DNA of 64,000 nt from JBBRWO01 sp038249135 (GCA_038249135.1 JBBRWO010000001.1:36182-100181), one strand, 5' to 3'; counted from the first letter of the stretch, positions 27,348 through 35,080 are shown. Numbers and translations are program-made. Notes: generated by a model from the sequence alone, not told the origin.

Positions 27348-27361
27348 CGAACAGGTGTACG
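27348..27361 (-). promoter_or_regulatory. LexA box at the lexA transcription start
   Basis: CGAACAGGTGTACG matches the CGAAC-N4-GTTCG palindrome at all but one position and has the same left half as the recA box. It lies just downstream of the lexA -10, overlapping the predicted transcription start, the expected place for autorepression. Confidence 0.85.
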
Positions 27362-27367
27362 CGAATA

Positions 27368-27396
27368 AGTGTAGACGCGATGACTCGCGTAAGCAA
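27368..27396 (-). promoter_or_regulatory. lexA promoter
   Basis: On the minus strand TTGCTT (27391-27396) and TACACT (27368-27373) are separated by exactly 17 bases. Transcription would start near 27361 inside the LexA box, about 30 bases before the lexA ATG. Confidence 0.7.
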
Positions 27397-27407
27397 ACAC
27401 CCGTTCG
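27394..27407. promoter_or_regulatory. Degenerate LexA-box-like site
   Basis: CAAACACCCGTTCG keeps the right half-site GTTCG and four of the five bases of the left half-site. It overlaps the lexA -35 element, so if bound it would add repression. It is weaker than the other sites. Confidence 0.4.
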
Positions 27408-27415
27408 ACTCATTG

Positions 27416-27444
27416 TTGCGCAGCGAACACGTGTTCGATATAGT
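27416..27444 (+). promoter_or_regulatory. Promoter of the LysM division-inhibitor gene
   Basis: TTGCGC (27416-27421) and TATAGT (27439-27444) are 17 bases apart, and the spacer is filled by a perfect LexA palindrome. Transcription would start near 27450, leaving a leader of about 90 bases before the ATG at 27543. Confidence 0.7.
27424..27437 (+). promoter_or_regulatory. LexA box 1 of the LysM gene
   Basis: CGAACACGTGTTCG is a perfect palindrome matching the Gram-positive SOS box, lying between the -35 and -10 elements. Confidence 0.88.
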
Positions 27445-27452
27445 GGGATATG

Positions 27453-27466
27453 CGAACACACGTTCG
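27453..27466 (+). promoter_or_regulatory. LexA box 2 of the LysM gene
   Basis: CGAACACACGTTCG keeps both CGAAC and GTTCG half-sites. Its centre is 29 bases from that of box 1, about three helical turns, allowing cooperative binding just downstream of the predicted start. Confidence 0.85.
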
Positions 27467-27542
27467 AAGTTTCAAGTCCGAATGTCAGAGCCAACATTTA
27501 CGGTGTGCTCAGACATGTTGAGACTGCGGCAGGGGAGACACG

Positions 27543-27926
27543 ATGGCATCAACGACACACACAACCCGAGTGGCACGGTCACGACCTTCCAGGCACGGCG
27601 CGGAGTCGGCGCGGACGGCAGTAAGTGAAATCCGAGTTATCGCCGAGGTAGCCGCACTTCTGGTGATCATCGTGCTCCTCATCGCCATACCTGTTCTTTC
27701 GCGCCATGCCAAAACCAGTAGTTCTTCAGAAACCACCAAGGTCCTGATTCAGTCCGGAGACACACTTTGGACCTTTGCGCAGTCGAACCCGCAACCCGGC
27801 TTGAGTACTGCACAGGCCGTGGAGAACATAGCTGCCCTCAATGGCCTTCAAACCGCGCAGATACCAGTTGGTTCTGCGATTGAGATCCCCGTGAGCCCTC
27901 AAAGCGTCGAGCTCGCCTGCAAGTAG
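27543..27926 (+). CDS. LysM membrane protein, probable SOS cell-division inhibitor (YneA/ChiZ-like)
   Basis: A 127-aa protein with a short basic cytoplasmic tail, one transmembrane helix (~33-53) and an extracytoplasmic LysM domain (IQSGDTLWTFAQ ... VENIAALNG ... IPVGSAIEIP). This is the architecture of YneA of Bacillus, DivS of Corynebacterium and Rv2719c (ChiZ) of Mycobacterium, all SOS-induced division suppressors encoded beside lexA. Two LexA boxes control it, and nrdR follows as in mycobacteria. Sequence similarity beyond LysM is not claimed; the function rests on architecture, position and control. Confidence 0.85.
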   Translation: MASTTHTTRVARSRPSRHGAESARTAVSEIRVIAEVAALLVIIVLLIAIPVLSRHAKTSSSSETTKVLIQSGDTLWTFAQSNPQPGLSTAQAVENIAALNGLQTAQIPVGSAIEIPVSPQSVELACK

Positions 27927-27944
27927 GCGCCACAATGCGTTGAT

Positions 27945-27960
27945 GCCCTATATCTAGTGT
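27945..27960 (+). promoter_or_regulatory. Candidate NrdR box
   Basis: GCCCTATATCTAGTGT matches 13 of 16 positions of the NrdR box (acactatatatagtgt). It lies 42 bases before the nrdR ATG, so nrdR may control itself. I do not see a convincing second box at the usual spacing. Confidence 0.5.
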
Positions 27961-28001
27961 GATACGGTTGCACCTAGCCTAGATGTAGGGGTGGGGATTT
28001 T

Positions 28002-28448
28002 ATGCGCTGTCCGTTTTGCGGGCACGATGAGACCAAAGTCGTCGACTCTCGTATGTCGGAGTCGCAGGATGCCATACGACGCAGACGAGAGTGTCTGAGC
28101 TGTAGCCAGCGTTTCACTACGTATGAACGGCGCGAAGAGACTCCGCTGATGGTCATGAAGAAGGATGGGACCGCGGAGCCTTTTGACCGCGGGAAGCTAC
28201 TACGCGGGCTGATGGTCGCCACCACCAAGCGTAATGTGTCCGTTGAGCAGCTAGAATCCTTGATCGCTGATGTTGAGTCCGATCTGCACAACTCATTCCG
28301 TTCCGAGGTTGGTAGCCGACAGGTCGGCGACATGGTGTTGCTGAGGCTGCGTGACCTTGACCGGGTTGCTTACGTGCGATTTGCCTCGGTCTACAAGGAG
28401 TTTCAGGACCTCGACGAGTTCACTTCAGAGCTGAAGGCCCTTCGGTGA
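28002..28448 (+). CDS. nrdR: Transcriptional repressor NrdR
   Basis: Zinc-ribbon/ATP-cone repressor of ribonucleotide reductase genes. The ribbon MRCPFCGHDETKVVDSR with a second cysteine pair in CLSCSQRF, the RRRRECL motif, and the ATP-cone (VMKKDGTAEPFDRGKLLRGL) are intact. At 148 aa it has the normal length. It follows the LysM gene, as in mycobacteria, and overlaps dut by 4 bases, grouping dNTP supply and dUTP removal in one unit. Confidence 0.97.
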   Translation: MRCPFCGHDETKVVDSRMSESQDAIRRRRECLSCSQRFTTYERREETPLMVMKKDGTAEPFDRGKLLRGLMVATTKRNVSVEQLESLIADVESDLHNSFRSEVGSRQVGDMVLLRLRDLDRVAYVRFASVYKEFQDLDEFTSELKALR

Positions 28449-28900
28449 CGGAACATGTCCCCTCTGCGATTCAGATGCAGGTGAGGAGACTCGATCGGGA
28501 TCTGGCCATGCCCACCTATGCACATGCTGGCGATGCCGGGCTGGATATTCGCTCAGCGGTGGACGTTGTGATAGCGCCAGGTGAACGCGCATTGGTGCCC
28601 ACGGGAATCGCGATCGCGGTACCCGAGGGACATGCCGGCTTTGTCTTACCCCGCAGTGGGTCGGCGCTGAATCGAGGACTGGGGCTCGCAAACGCTCCAG
28701 GACTTATCGACTCCGCTTATCGAGGCGAACTCAAGGTCATTGTCATCAATCTCGATCGCATCGAGCCCATCGTGATCGCGCGCGGCGAGAAGGTCGCACA
28801 GCTGGTCATACAGCGCATCGAGCACTGTGTGCTTGTGGAAGTGGATCAGCTTGATGACACAGCTCGAGGGGAGGGCGGTTTTGGGAGCACGGGCATCTGA
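28445..28900 (+). CDS. dut: dUTP diphosphatase
   Basis: Hydrolyses dUTP to dUMP, keeping uracil out of DNA and supplying thymidylate synthesis. All five trimeric dUTPase motifs are present: AGDAGLDIRS, LPRSGSALNRG, GLIDSAYRGELKV, ARGEKVAQLVI and RGEGGFGSTG at the C-terminus. At 151 aa it is standard. GTG 28445 overlaps the nrdR stop (GTGA), indicating translational coupling. Confidence 0.97.
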   Translation: MTEHVPSAIQMQVRRLDRDLAMPTYAHAGDAGLDIRSAVDVVIAPGERALVPTGIAIAVPEGHAGFVLPRSGSALNRGLGLANAPGLIDSAYRGELKVIVINLDRIEPIVIARGEKVAQLVIQRIEHCVLVEVDQLDDTARGEGGFGSTGI

Positions 28901-29342
28901 GTGGCCCCGCGTCAGAGTCGCTGCGCTTCTCCTGCGAGACGGCAAGGTCGTCGTCGTGAGGCATCGATCGGCGGGGAACGCTTATTACCTGTTGCCAGGT
29001 GGAGGCGTCGACTATAGAGAAACACTGGAAGCCGCGCTGCTGCGAGAGGTGCGCGAGGAGACCGGACTTATTGCCAAGATCGGTGAACTGCTTTACGTCA
29101 ACGACACCATCGATCCCAACGGTCCCCGTCACGTAATCAATATTACGTTTTCCGCAGAGATTGTAGGAGGCGCTTTGACCGACGCGCCGATCGACGAAAA
29201 CGTCGAAGCGGTCGAGTTGGTCACTCCCGAGAGGCTGATGAACCTCGACCTGCGTCCTCCGATGGTCGCCGAGATTCTAGAAGCGCTCTCCGGCAGCAAT
29301 ACCCATGGGTATCTTGGCTCGTTGTTTACGGCGGGTCGTTGA
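28881..29342 (+). CDS. NUDIX hydrolase
   Basis: A ~153-aa NUDIX pyrophosphohydrolase. The Nudix box G-x5-E-x7-REUxEExGU is complete, beginning GGGVDYRETLE and ending REVREETGLI. The substrate cannot be predicted; position after dut suggests nucleotide pool cleaning. The start is uncertain: TTG 28881 has GAGGGGAGGG 5-6 bases upstream and overlaps dut by 20 bases, while ATG 28854 is in frame but lacks a ribosome site. Confidence 0.85.
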   Translation: MGARASEWPRVRVAALLLRDGKVVVVRHRSAGNAYYLLPGGGVDYRETLEAALLREVREETGLIAKIGELLYVNDTIDPNGPRHVINITFSAEIVGGALTDAPIDENVEAVELVTPERLMNLDLRPPMVAEILEALSGSNTHGYLGSLFTAGR

Positions 29343-29472
29343 TTGGTCGCAAAGATACATAAGTCCGTTGGATTGGAGTCAGTGAGAGGGGCGTGAGCTC
29401 GGGAGGGCAGCTGCTGCCACAGTTGGAGATTGCCGGTTAACGTTGAGACAAACACAAGGGAAAGGACAAGGA

Positions 29473-30903
29473 ATGGAGACCTTCTTCAAGTTCAAAGAAC
29501 GAGGCACGAACCTGCAAACTGAAATTCTTGCGGGCGTCACGACGTTCCTAACGATGGCCTACATCATTTTCGTGAACCCGGGAATCCTCTCGGCGGCGGG
29601 TGTCCCGTTCGAGGGCGCCGCGACTGCAACCGCATTGGGTGCGGGTCTGATGTGTCTCGCAATGGGATTCATCGCCAACCGACCCCTGGCGCTCGCTTCA
29701 GGCATGGGTCTGAATGCGGTCGTGACCTTCTCAATCATCGGTTTCCAGCAGGCCAACGTTCCCTGGCAGGTTGGTATGTCGGTTATCTTTGTTGAGGGCC
29801 TGATCATCTTCGCGTTGGTCCTGACTGGGTTGCGTGAGGCGATCATGAACGCGATACCTCTCGATCTCAAGCGCGCAATCGGCGTGGGTATCGGACTGTT
29901 CATCACGCTCTTGGGCCTCATCGAGGGCGGCGTCATCACGCCTAACGCAGCCACCGTGGTATCCCTGGGAGACTTCACCAAGCCCTACGTGTGGGTGACG
30001 CTGATCGGTCTGTTCTCGATCATTGCGTTCATGGCCTTGAAGGTCAAAGGCGACATTCTCTGGGGCATCCTTGTCGCCACTGTCGCAGCGCTGCTCTTGA
30101 AGGTGACGCATCTGCCCACCGGCGTCGTCGCCAACCCGGACTTCTCCACCTTCATGGCGCCGTTCCAGCAGGTTGAGGGCGGCCTGGCGCTCCTCCAGAT
30201 CTTCACGCCGGCACTTTTGTTCGCAGTGTTCGCAGTGATGCTGACCGACTTCTTCGACACAATGGGTACCGTACTGTCGGTCGGCGAACAGGCTGGCTTC
30301 GCGGATGCTGACGGTCAGGTCCCCGGCATCCGAAACATCCTACTTGTCGACTCTGCTGCAGCGAGCGTCGGCGGTCTCTTCGGCGCGTCGTCCATCACCA
30401 CCTACATCGAGTCGGCCGCCGGGGTCGCCGAGGGTGGTCGTACCGGGCTCACCGCAATTGTCACGGGTGTTCTATTCGCCGGAGCGGCCTTCTTCTCACC
30501 TGTTGTTCAAATGATCGGCGGGGGATTCCCGGTTCCTAATGCGGAGCGCTTCGGCTCGTTCATCGGATCCGGATTCACGGTTCCTGCAGACGTTCCGGTA
30601 CCCAGCTTCACCGCGTTCCCGATCACCGCGGGCGCTCTCATCATCGTCGGCTTCCTCATGATTCGTGGAGTTGCCGAGATTCCCTGGGACAACCTCGAAG
30701 AGGCCTTCCCAGCGTACCTCACCATCGTCGGTATCCCGCTGACCTACAACATCAGCTGGGGTATTGGCCTTGGCTTCATCAGCTACGTGCTGATCAAGCT
30801 CTTCCACCGCAAGGCTTCCGAAATTCATCCGCTCATGTGGGTGGCATCGGTCGCCTTCCTTGCGGCGTTCCTGCAAGGCCCGATTCTCGGGTTGTTCAAC
30901 TAG
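29473..30903 (+). CDS. NCS2 family purine permease (AzgA/PbuG type)
   Basis: Integral membrane importer of purine bases, probably hypoxanthine/guanine or adenine with protons. The opening FKERGTNLQTEILAGVTTFLTMAYIIFVNP is diagnostic of the AzgA-PbuG branch, as are FFDTMGT and the SSITTYIESAAGV segment. There are about 12 hydrophobic segments over 476 aa. ATG 29473 follows AAGGACAAGG. The 130-base leader shows no purine riboswitch that I can fold. A uracil-type permease follows after a terminator, and apt and hpt downstream could use imported bases. Confidence 0.92.
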   Translation: METFFKFKERGTNLQTEILAGVTTFLTMAYIIFVNPGILSAAGVPFEGAATATALGAGLMCLAMGFIANRPLALASGMGLNAVVTFSIIGFQQANVPWQVGMSVIFVEGLIIFALVLTGLREAIMNAIPLDLKRAIGVGIGLFITLLGLIEGGVITPNAATVVSLGDFTKPYVWVTLIGLFSIIAFMALKVKGDILWGILVATVAALLLKVTHLPTGVVANPDFSTFMAPFQQVEGGLALLQIFTPALLFAVFAVMLTDFFDTMGTVLSVGEQAGFADADGQVPGIRNILLVDSAAASVGGLFGASSITTYIESAAGVAEGGRTGLTAIVTGVLFAGAAFFSPVVQMIGGGFPVPNAERFGSFIGSGFTVPADVPVPSFTAFPITAGALIIVGFLMIRGVAEIPWDNLEEAFPAYLTIVGIPLTYNISWGIGLGFISYVLIKLFHRKASEIHPLMWVASVAFLAAFLQGPILGLFN

Positions 30904-30914
30904 TTTGACTCTCG

Positions 30915-30943
30915 GGGCCCCGGTCGACCGACCGGGGCCCTTT
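30915..30943 (+). terminator. Rho-independent terminator between the two permeases
   Basis: A perfect 11-bp stem (GGGCCCCGGTC / GACCGGGGCCC) with a GACC loop is followed by TTT, 11 bases after the purine permease stop. The stem ends 26 bases before the uraA-like ATG, so it can also limit read-through. Confidence 0.8.
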
Positions 30944-30966
30944 CAGCACAGACATGGAGGGGATTG

Positions 30967-32310
30967 ATGGCCGAGCGCGGAGTAATCCAGACCGACGAGA
31001 AGCTGCCGGTATTCCAGGCGTTTCCGTTGGCACTTCAGCACCTGATGGCGATGTTTGGAGCCACGGTACTCGTACCCATTCTTACGGGTCTCGATCCGGG
31101 TGTGGGTCTCATGACATCTGGTATCGGAACAATCATCTATCTGATCTGCACACGCAACAAGATTCCGAGCTACCTCGGTTCTTCGTTCGCATTCATCGCT
31201 CCGTTGATCGCTGTGGGTGGCGGCGCGGCGGCCATCCAAGGTGGAACAGGCAACCTTCCGGCTGCTCTCGGCGGTCTTGTCGTCGCTGGTTTCGTGTATA
31301 TGATCGTCGCTGGCTTCGTGAAGCTTTTTGGGACCGGTTGGATCAACAAGCTTCTCCCGCCGGCACTTGTGGGCGCGGTCGTCATCGTCATCGGTCTCGG
31401 CCTCTCTGCTGTGGCCGTCAAGATGTCGCTATACCCCTTTGCCGACCCCACTAAGGGAATCGACCTCAAGCTGGTTATGGTCGCATTCATCACGCTGGCA
31501 GCCGCAATCGTCTTCTCCTCGTTCTTCAAGGGCTTCATGAAGACGATCCCGGTACTGCTCGGCGTCGTGGTTGGCTACCTGGTGTCCATTCCGCTCGGCT
31601 TGGTCAGTTTCGATGCGGTCAATGCGGCCCCATGGATCGGTCTGCCCAACGTCACGTTTCCGACGTTCGAACTCGACGCGATTCTGATCATCGCTCCCGT
31701 GGCTATCGTCGTCATCGTCGAACACATCGGGCATCTCCTGGTCATCAACGAGATCACCGGCAAGGACTTCACTCCGATGATGCCGGAGTCGCTTTTCGGT
31801 GACGGTCTTGCGACGTCGATTTCGGGTCTTCTCGGCGGCACGCCTTCGACCACGTACGCCGAGAACATCGGCGTCATGGCGGTCACCAAGGTCTACGCCA
31901 CGCAGCTGTTCTGGTACGCCGGCGCGCTGGCGTTCGTCATTGGCGGTTTCGTGCCCAAGGTGAGCGCCGTCATCAGCTCGATTCCTACGCCGGTCATGGG
32001 CGGTATCTCGTTGCTGCTCTTTGGACTGATAGCCTCGAGCGGTCTGCGTCTGCTGGTCAAGAGTGGCATCGACTACAGCCACAGCCGCAACCTCATCATG
32101 TCTTCGGTCGTTTTGACCATCGGCATCGGTATGGAGACGGGCGGATTCACGATTCCGTTTGGCAACTACTCCATTCCCGGTATGGCACTGGCGACCTTCA
32201 TCGGCATCTTCCTGAACCTGATCCTGCCCAAAGAGTCAGAAGGGCTGGCGCTGGATTCGCCATCGTTCTACGCAGAAGTGCAGGGCGAAGCGTCGGAGTC
32301 TAACGCCTAG
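30967..32310 (+). CDS. uraA: Uracil/xanthine-type NCS2 permease
   Basis: Proton-coupled nucleobase importer, most like uracil permeases. The LALQHLMAMFGATVLVP segment and VIVEHIGH with a following NEITGKDF are typical of UraA, as is GGTPSTTYAENIGVMA in the core. About 12-14 transmembrane segments cover 447 aa. GGAGGGG lies 4-5 bases before ATG 30967, favouring it over the TTG one codon upstream. Substrate could be uracil or xanthine; the family boundary is not decided by sequence alone. Confidence 0.9.
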   Translation: MAERGVIQTDEKLPVFQAFPLALQHLMAMFGATVLVPILTGLDPGVGLMTSGIGTIIYLICTRNKIPSYLGSSFAFIAPLIAVGGGAAAIQGGTGNLPAALGGLVVAGFVYMIVAGFVKLFGTGWINKLLPPALVGAVVIVIGLGLSAVAVKMSLYPFADPTKGIDLKLVMVAFITLAAAIVFSSFFKGFMKTIPVLLGVVVGYLVSIPLGLVSFDAVNAAPWIGLPNVTFPTFELDAILIIAPVAIVVIVEHIGHLLVINEITGKDFTPMMPESLFGDGLATSISGLLGGTPSTTYAENIGVMAVTKVYATQLFWYAGALAFVIGGFVPKVSAVISSIPTPVMGGISLLLFGLIASSGLRLLVKSGIDYSHSRNLIMSSVVLTIGIGMETGGFTIPFGNYSIPGMALATFIGIFLNLILPKESEGLALDSPSFYAEVQGEASESNA

Positions 32311-32357
32311 CATTCTCACGTGACGACACCGTTTTGTGTGTCGAGCGGTTTTCACGA

Positions 32358-32391
32358 CGGCCCCGGGCTGCGGAAACGCAGTCCGGGGCCG
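32358..32391 (+). terminator. Strong GC-rich hairpin after the uracil permease
   Basis: A 15-bp stem (CGGCCCCGGGCTGCG / CGCAGTCCGGGGCCG, one G-T pair) closes on a GAAA tetraloop 48 bases after the permease stop. A T-tract is missing on the plus strand, but stem stability and position suggest termination, possibly for both converging transcripts. Confidence 0.65.
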
Positions 32392-32456
32392 CTTCAGTAG
32401 ATGTGCCGGGGTGCAGCGTTCGTGGCTCAGAGAGGGCTTACGCGAACACCCGTGAT

Positions 32457-32489
32457 ACGCTGATAATGCATCTTATGTAATATCAGCGT
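32457..32489. repeat. AT-rich inverted repeat between convergent genes
   Basis: Perfect 9-base arms ACGCTGATA and TATCAGCGT flank a 15-base AT-rich spacer containing ATGCAT. It stands out from the GC-rich surroundings and lies where two transcripts converge, so a promoter operator is unlikely. Its role is unknown. Confidence 0.6.
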
Positions 32490-32573
32490 GTGGTGAATCT
32501 CCCCCGTACAAGTGAACCCCGGGTGACGACGACAGGTACTGCCACCTGCCTCGGCGGGACTCAGCCGTGAGTA

Positions 32574-32903
32574 CTACTCAATACCCGTGTCGCCTGACTC
32601 GGCGCCATCCAAGTATCTGATCTCGAATTCGGATTTGGTCATCTGGTCGAGGTCATCAGAGACCTGCGACATAAGCTCCCTTGCTTCAGCGGATGTGCCA
32701 AACGTCCCGATTCGACATACCGTCTCGGCATCGTCTAGACGGATCGCCTCGACGTGGTACAACTCGACCTCGTTCCCGAAGTCCACTTTGGGCCGTCGGT
32801 ACAGGATGTCGTCGTGCCATTCGAAGTCGAGCCCGGTAGTCGTGTCCACTCGGGTGATTCTAAGACGCCAGAACTCATTCGCGTTTCCGATGATGCGAAC
32901 CAT
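32574..32903 (-). CDS. Conserved-looking hypothetical protein
   Basis: A 109-aa soluble acidic protein that I do not recognise. It has alternating beta-strand-like segments (FWRLRITRVDT, ELYHVEAIRLDDAE) and a C-terminal helix (SAEARELMSQVSDDLDQMTKSEFEI). No signal peptide, membrane segment or metal motif is visible. ATG 32903 lies 10 bases after the SH3 gene stops, so it is the last gene of a three-gene minus-strand operon with two membrane proteins. Confidence 0.65.
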   Translation of the reverse strand: MVRIIGNANEFWRLRITRVDTTTGLDFEWHDDILYRRPKVDFGNEVELYHVEAIRLDDAETVCRIGTFGTSAEARELMSQVSDDLDQMTKSEFEIRYLDGAESGDTGIE

Positions 32904-32913
32904 CGCGTCCCCG

Positions 32914-33297
32914 CTACTTCTCGATACGGACGTACTGTGACTTGGCTGCGATCCAGCCGACCGTGTTCTTGGAGTCTTTGACTTGGTACCAGTCAGGCCT
33001 GGAAGCGACGACGACAAGCTTCTCGCCCTTCTTTAGTCCTCGAATCGTAACGCCCCCTGTGTCGGGTTCCTTGCGGAAGTTGAGACCCTCGATGAGCACA
33101 ACCGCGGTGCCTTGAGTTGCCGCTGCACCCGTCGCGTCTTTGGAGGATACGTCGGCCGTGGATGTCGTAGGATTGCTGGAGATCTCCGACGCGGCCTGCC
33201 GGTAATCCCCCCACCAGTTCATCACCGTCATGAGAAGAATGAGGACCACCGCGAGACCCACGATGGCTTTGAGGAATCGAGTCGTCGAATTACTCAC
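32914..33297 (-). CDS. Membrane-anchored bacterial SH3 domain protein
   Basis: A 127-aa protein with an N-terminal transmembrane helix (~11-30), an Ala/Ser/Thr-rich linker and a C-terminal SH3b domain (LIEGLNFRKEPDTGGVTIRG ... WYQVKDSKNTVGWIAAK). SH3b domains bind cell-wall peptides, so it probably contacts peptidoglycan. GTG 33297 overlaps the stop of the preceding gene (GTGA), which decides the start over the longer frame. The specific role is unknown. Confidence 0.78.
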   Translation of the reverse strand: MSNSTTRFLKAIVGLAVVLILLMTVMNWWGDYRQAASEISSNPTTSTADVSSKDATGAAATQGTAVVLIEGLNFRKEPDTGGVTIRGLKKGEKLVVVASRPDWYQVKDSKNTVGWIAAKSQYVRIEK

Positions 33298-33839
33298 AAG
33301 TACAGGCCTCCACCATAGACGGATGCATCTTCTTCGACCGAGCACAGCTCACACTCACGTGAAATCTCAGTCCTGGCGGTGTTGAATGCCAAGGCAATTG
33401 CCGTGATATCAATGGCCGAGAGGGCCTCAAGAGCGAGATCCCCTACGTCACCATCATGTACTTTCCCAGCCTCGATGCTGACCTCATACGCGGCATCGGC
33501 GAGACGGCTCGCGGCAGGGACAAGTCGCCAAGGCAGAGGCATAGTGTCGAGCTCGTCACTCAGGATGCGGGCACGAACCCATACCTCATGCATGGTTCGG
33601 CGCTCGAGAGCCTCGGGATCCATGGCAAAATGGTGAAGCTGCTCGTCGCTACCCTCTGCCAGACGTCGAAGAACGTCTTCGAGCGCTTGGCGAGCAGCAT
33701 CGACCGCTTCTCGTCGGCTTATGAGACGCAGCAGATAGCGGCGCTCTACGGCGCGCCATGCGTACAGCGCACCGACGACAATCGCAACGCCAACGAGGAC
33801 GCTCCCCACCCCTACCGCTATCCATCCCCAAAGCGCCAC
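33294..33839 (-). CDS. Membrane-anchored hypothetical protein
   Basis: A 181-aa protein with one N-terminal transmembrane segment (~6-28) followed by a mostly helical cytoplasmic region rich in Ala, Glu and Arg (RREAVDAARQALEDVLRRL, SRLADAAYEVS). Two cysteines near the C-terminus (RECELCSVEED) could bind a metal as a pair. I do not recognise the family. GTG 33839 begins the operon, and the SH3 gene overlaps its end by 4 bases, so the two probably work together at the envelope. Confidence 0.65.
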   Translation of the reverse strand: MALWGWIAVGVGSVLVGVAIVVGALYAWRAVERRYLLRLISRREAVDAARQALEDVLRRLAEGSDEQLHHFAMDPEALERRTMHEVWVRARILSDELDTMPLPWRLVPAASRLADAAYEVSIEAGKVHDGDVGDLALEALSAIDITAIALAFNTARTEISRECELCSVEEDASVYGGGLYL

Positions 33840-34076
33840 GTGAAGGTCAGCCTTTCACAAAGACAGGAAATTCCAGCTAGAATCGCTCAGGAATCATCCT
33901 GTGTGTCGAGTACTCGTTTGTTCTTGCCGGCTCTCTCTCAACGAAGCTGGATTCAACCAAGGTGATCTTGGCGGAAAGACGGAGCGCCGTTTACACACGA
34001 ACCTGAAGCGCCCTGCTGGAATTCGAGCATATCAGCCATGATATCCGAAAAGAGGTCATCGGCGACTTCTGCCAAT

Positions 34077-34493
34077 TCAGATGCTGGTGATTTCCTCCTG
34101 AGTCACTAGACTGACCGAACTACCGGCGAGCATAGCGACCGCTCTGTCCACATCGGCCACATTGATGACAACATATGTGCCGATCAACGAATAGACATAC
34201 TCGATGTTGACGCCGGCGTCCGAGGCGATCTTCAGGACCCCGGCGAGTCCGCCCGGGTGATCTGGGAGGGCGATACAGATGACCGCGTTCTCCTTCACTG
34301 TGAAGCCCGCACCCGACAGAGCTGCATGTCCGGCTTCAGGATCGTCTACCACGAGTCGCACGATTCCGTAGTCTGCAGTGTCTGAGACCGAGAATCCCCT
34401 GATGTTGACCCCTGCGGATCCCAAGACGTCTGTGACCTCACTTACGCGACCCGCCTTGTTCTCAATGGAGACGCTGAGTTGGATGACGTTCAT
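34077..34493 (-). CDS. Tandem ACT domain protein coupled to iorB
   Basis: A 138-aa protein made of two ACT domains (LSVSIENKAGRVSEVTDVL and ICIALPDHPGGLAGVLKIA), a type that binds amino acids to control enzymes. ATG 34493 overlaps the iorB stop (ATGA), with GGGGAG 8 bases upstream. Stand-alone ACT proteins next to iorAB and paaK are recurrent in anaerobes and may sense aromatic amino acids or their keto acids. A paralogue is next to paaK at 50254. Regulation of IorAB activity is inferred only from the pairing. Confidence 0.85.
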   Translation of the reverse strand: MNVIQLSVSIENKAGRVSEVTDVLGSAGVNIRGFSVSDTADYGIVRLVVDDPEAGHAALSGAGFTVKENAVICIALPDHPGGLAGVLKIASDAGVNIEYVYSLIGTYVVINVADVDRAVAMLAGSSVSLVTQEEITSI

Positions 34494-35080
34494 CGTTCGC
34501 ACTCCCCTCTCTGGCACGCTTGCCTACCGAGCTCGAACGCTCTCAGGTTCGCTTCAACGGTCTTTGGTGGCACCCGCCCAGCTATAACCGTGCGCCACAA
34601 TTCCTGATCGAACTCCAGGCCCACAGACAGCGCACCCATGAGCACCACGTTTGCAGACTTGGGGCTACCCGCCTCGCATGCGAGCTCATCGGCGTCTATG
34701 AAGATGGCTCCCTCCTCGGCGAGTATGGCGTTGAGCCCGGTTGGTGCGGCGAGATCGCCGGTGAGCACGGGAAGCGGTTGTATGGCGCTGGGATTGACCA
34801 TGAGTCGTCCGCCTGGACGAACATAATGGATGCGTCGCATGGCCTCTATGGACTCGAAGGCGACCAAGTGATCGACCATTCCGGGATCGGTGACCGGTGA
34901 GTGCACCTGTGTGCCGAACTTGACCACCGTGTCCACACTGCCGCCGCGCTGTGACATTCCGTGAACCTCCGAGAGCTTCACGGCGTACCCGTGTCCCGAC
35001 GCGACCTTGGCGAGAAGATCGGCGGCGAGAATGGTTCCCTGTCCGCCGACGCCACACAGCATGACCGTGGTGACCGTCAC
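34490..35080 (-). CDS. iorB: Indolepyruvate ferredoxin oxidoreductase, beta subunit
   Basis: Gamma-type subunit of 2-oxoacid:ferredoxin oxidoreductases, 196 aa. The opening MLCGVGGQGTILAADLLA and EVHGMSQRGGSV are typical of IorB. With IorA it oxidatively decarboxylates aryl pyruvates, from transamination of aromatic amino acids, to aryl-acetyl-CoA with reduction of ferredoxin. GTG 35080 overlaps the iorA stop by 4 bases. The enzyme is oxygen-sensitive, supporting an anaerobic lifestyle. Confidence 0.93.
   Translation of the reverse strand: MTVTTVMLCGVGGQGTILAADLLAKVASGHGYAVKLSEVHGMSQRGGSVDTVVKFGTQVHSPVTDPGMVDHLVAFESIEAMRRIHYVRPGGRLMVNPSAIQPLPVLTGDLAAPTGLNAILAEEGAIFIDADELACEAGSPKSANVVLMGALSVGLEFDQELWRTVIAGRVPPKTVEANLRAFELGRQACQRGECER

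Noticed and set aside
29343..29472. Possible purine riboswitch before the purine permease
   Set aside because: No three-way junction with the conserved loop bases could be laid out in these 130 bases.
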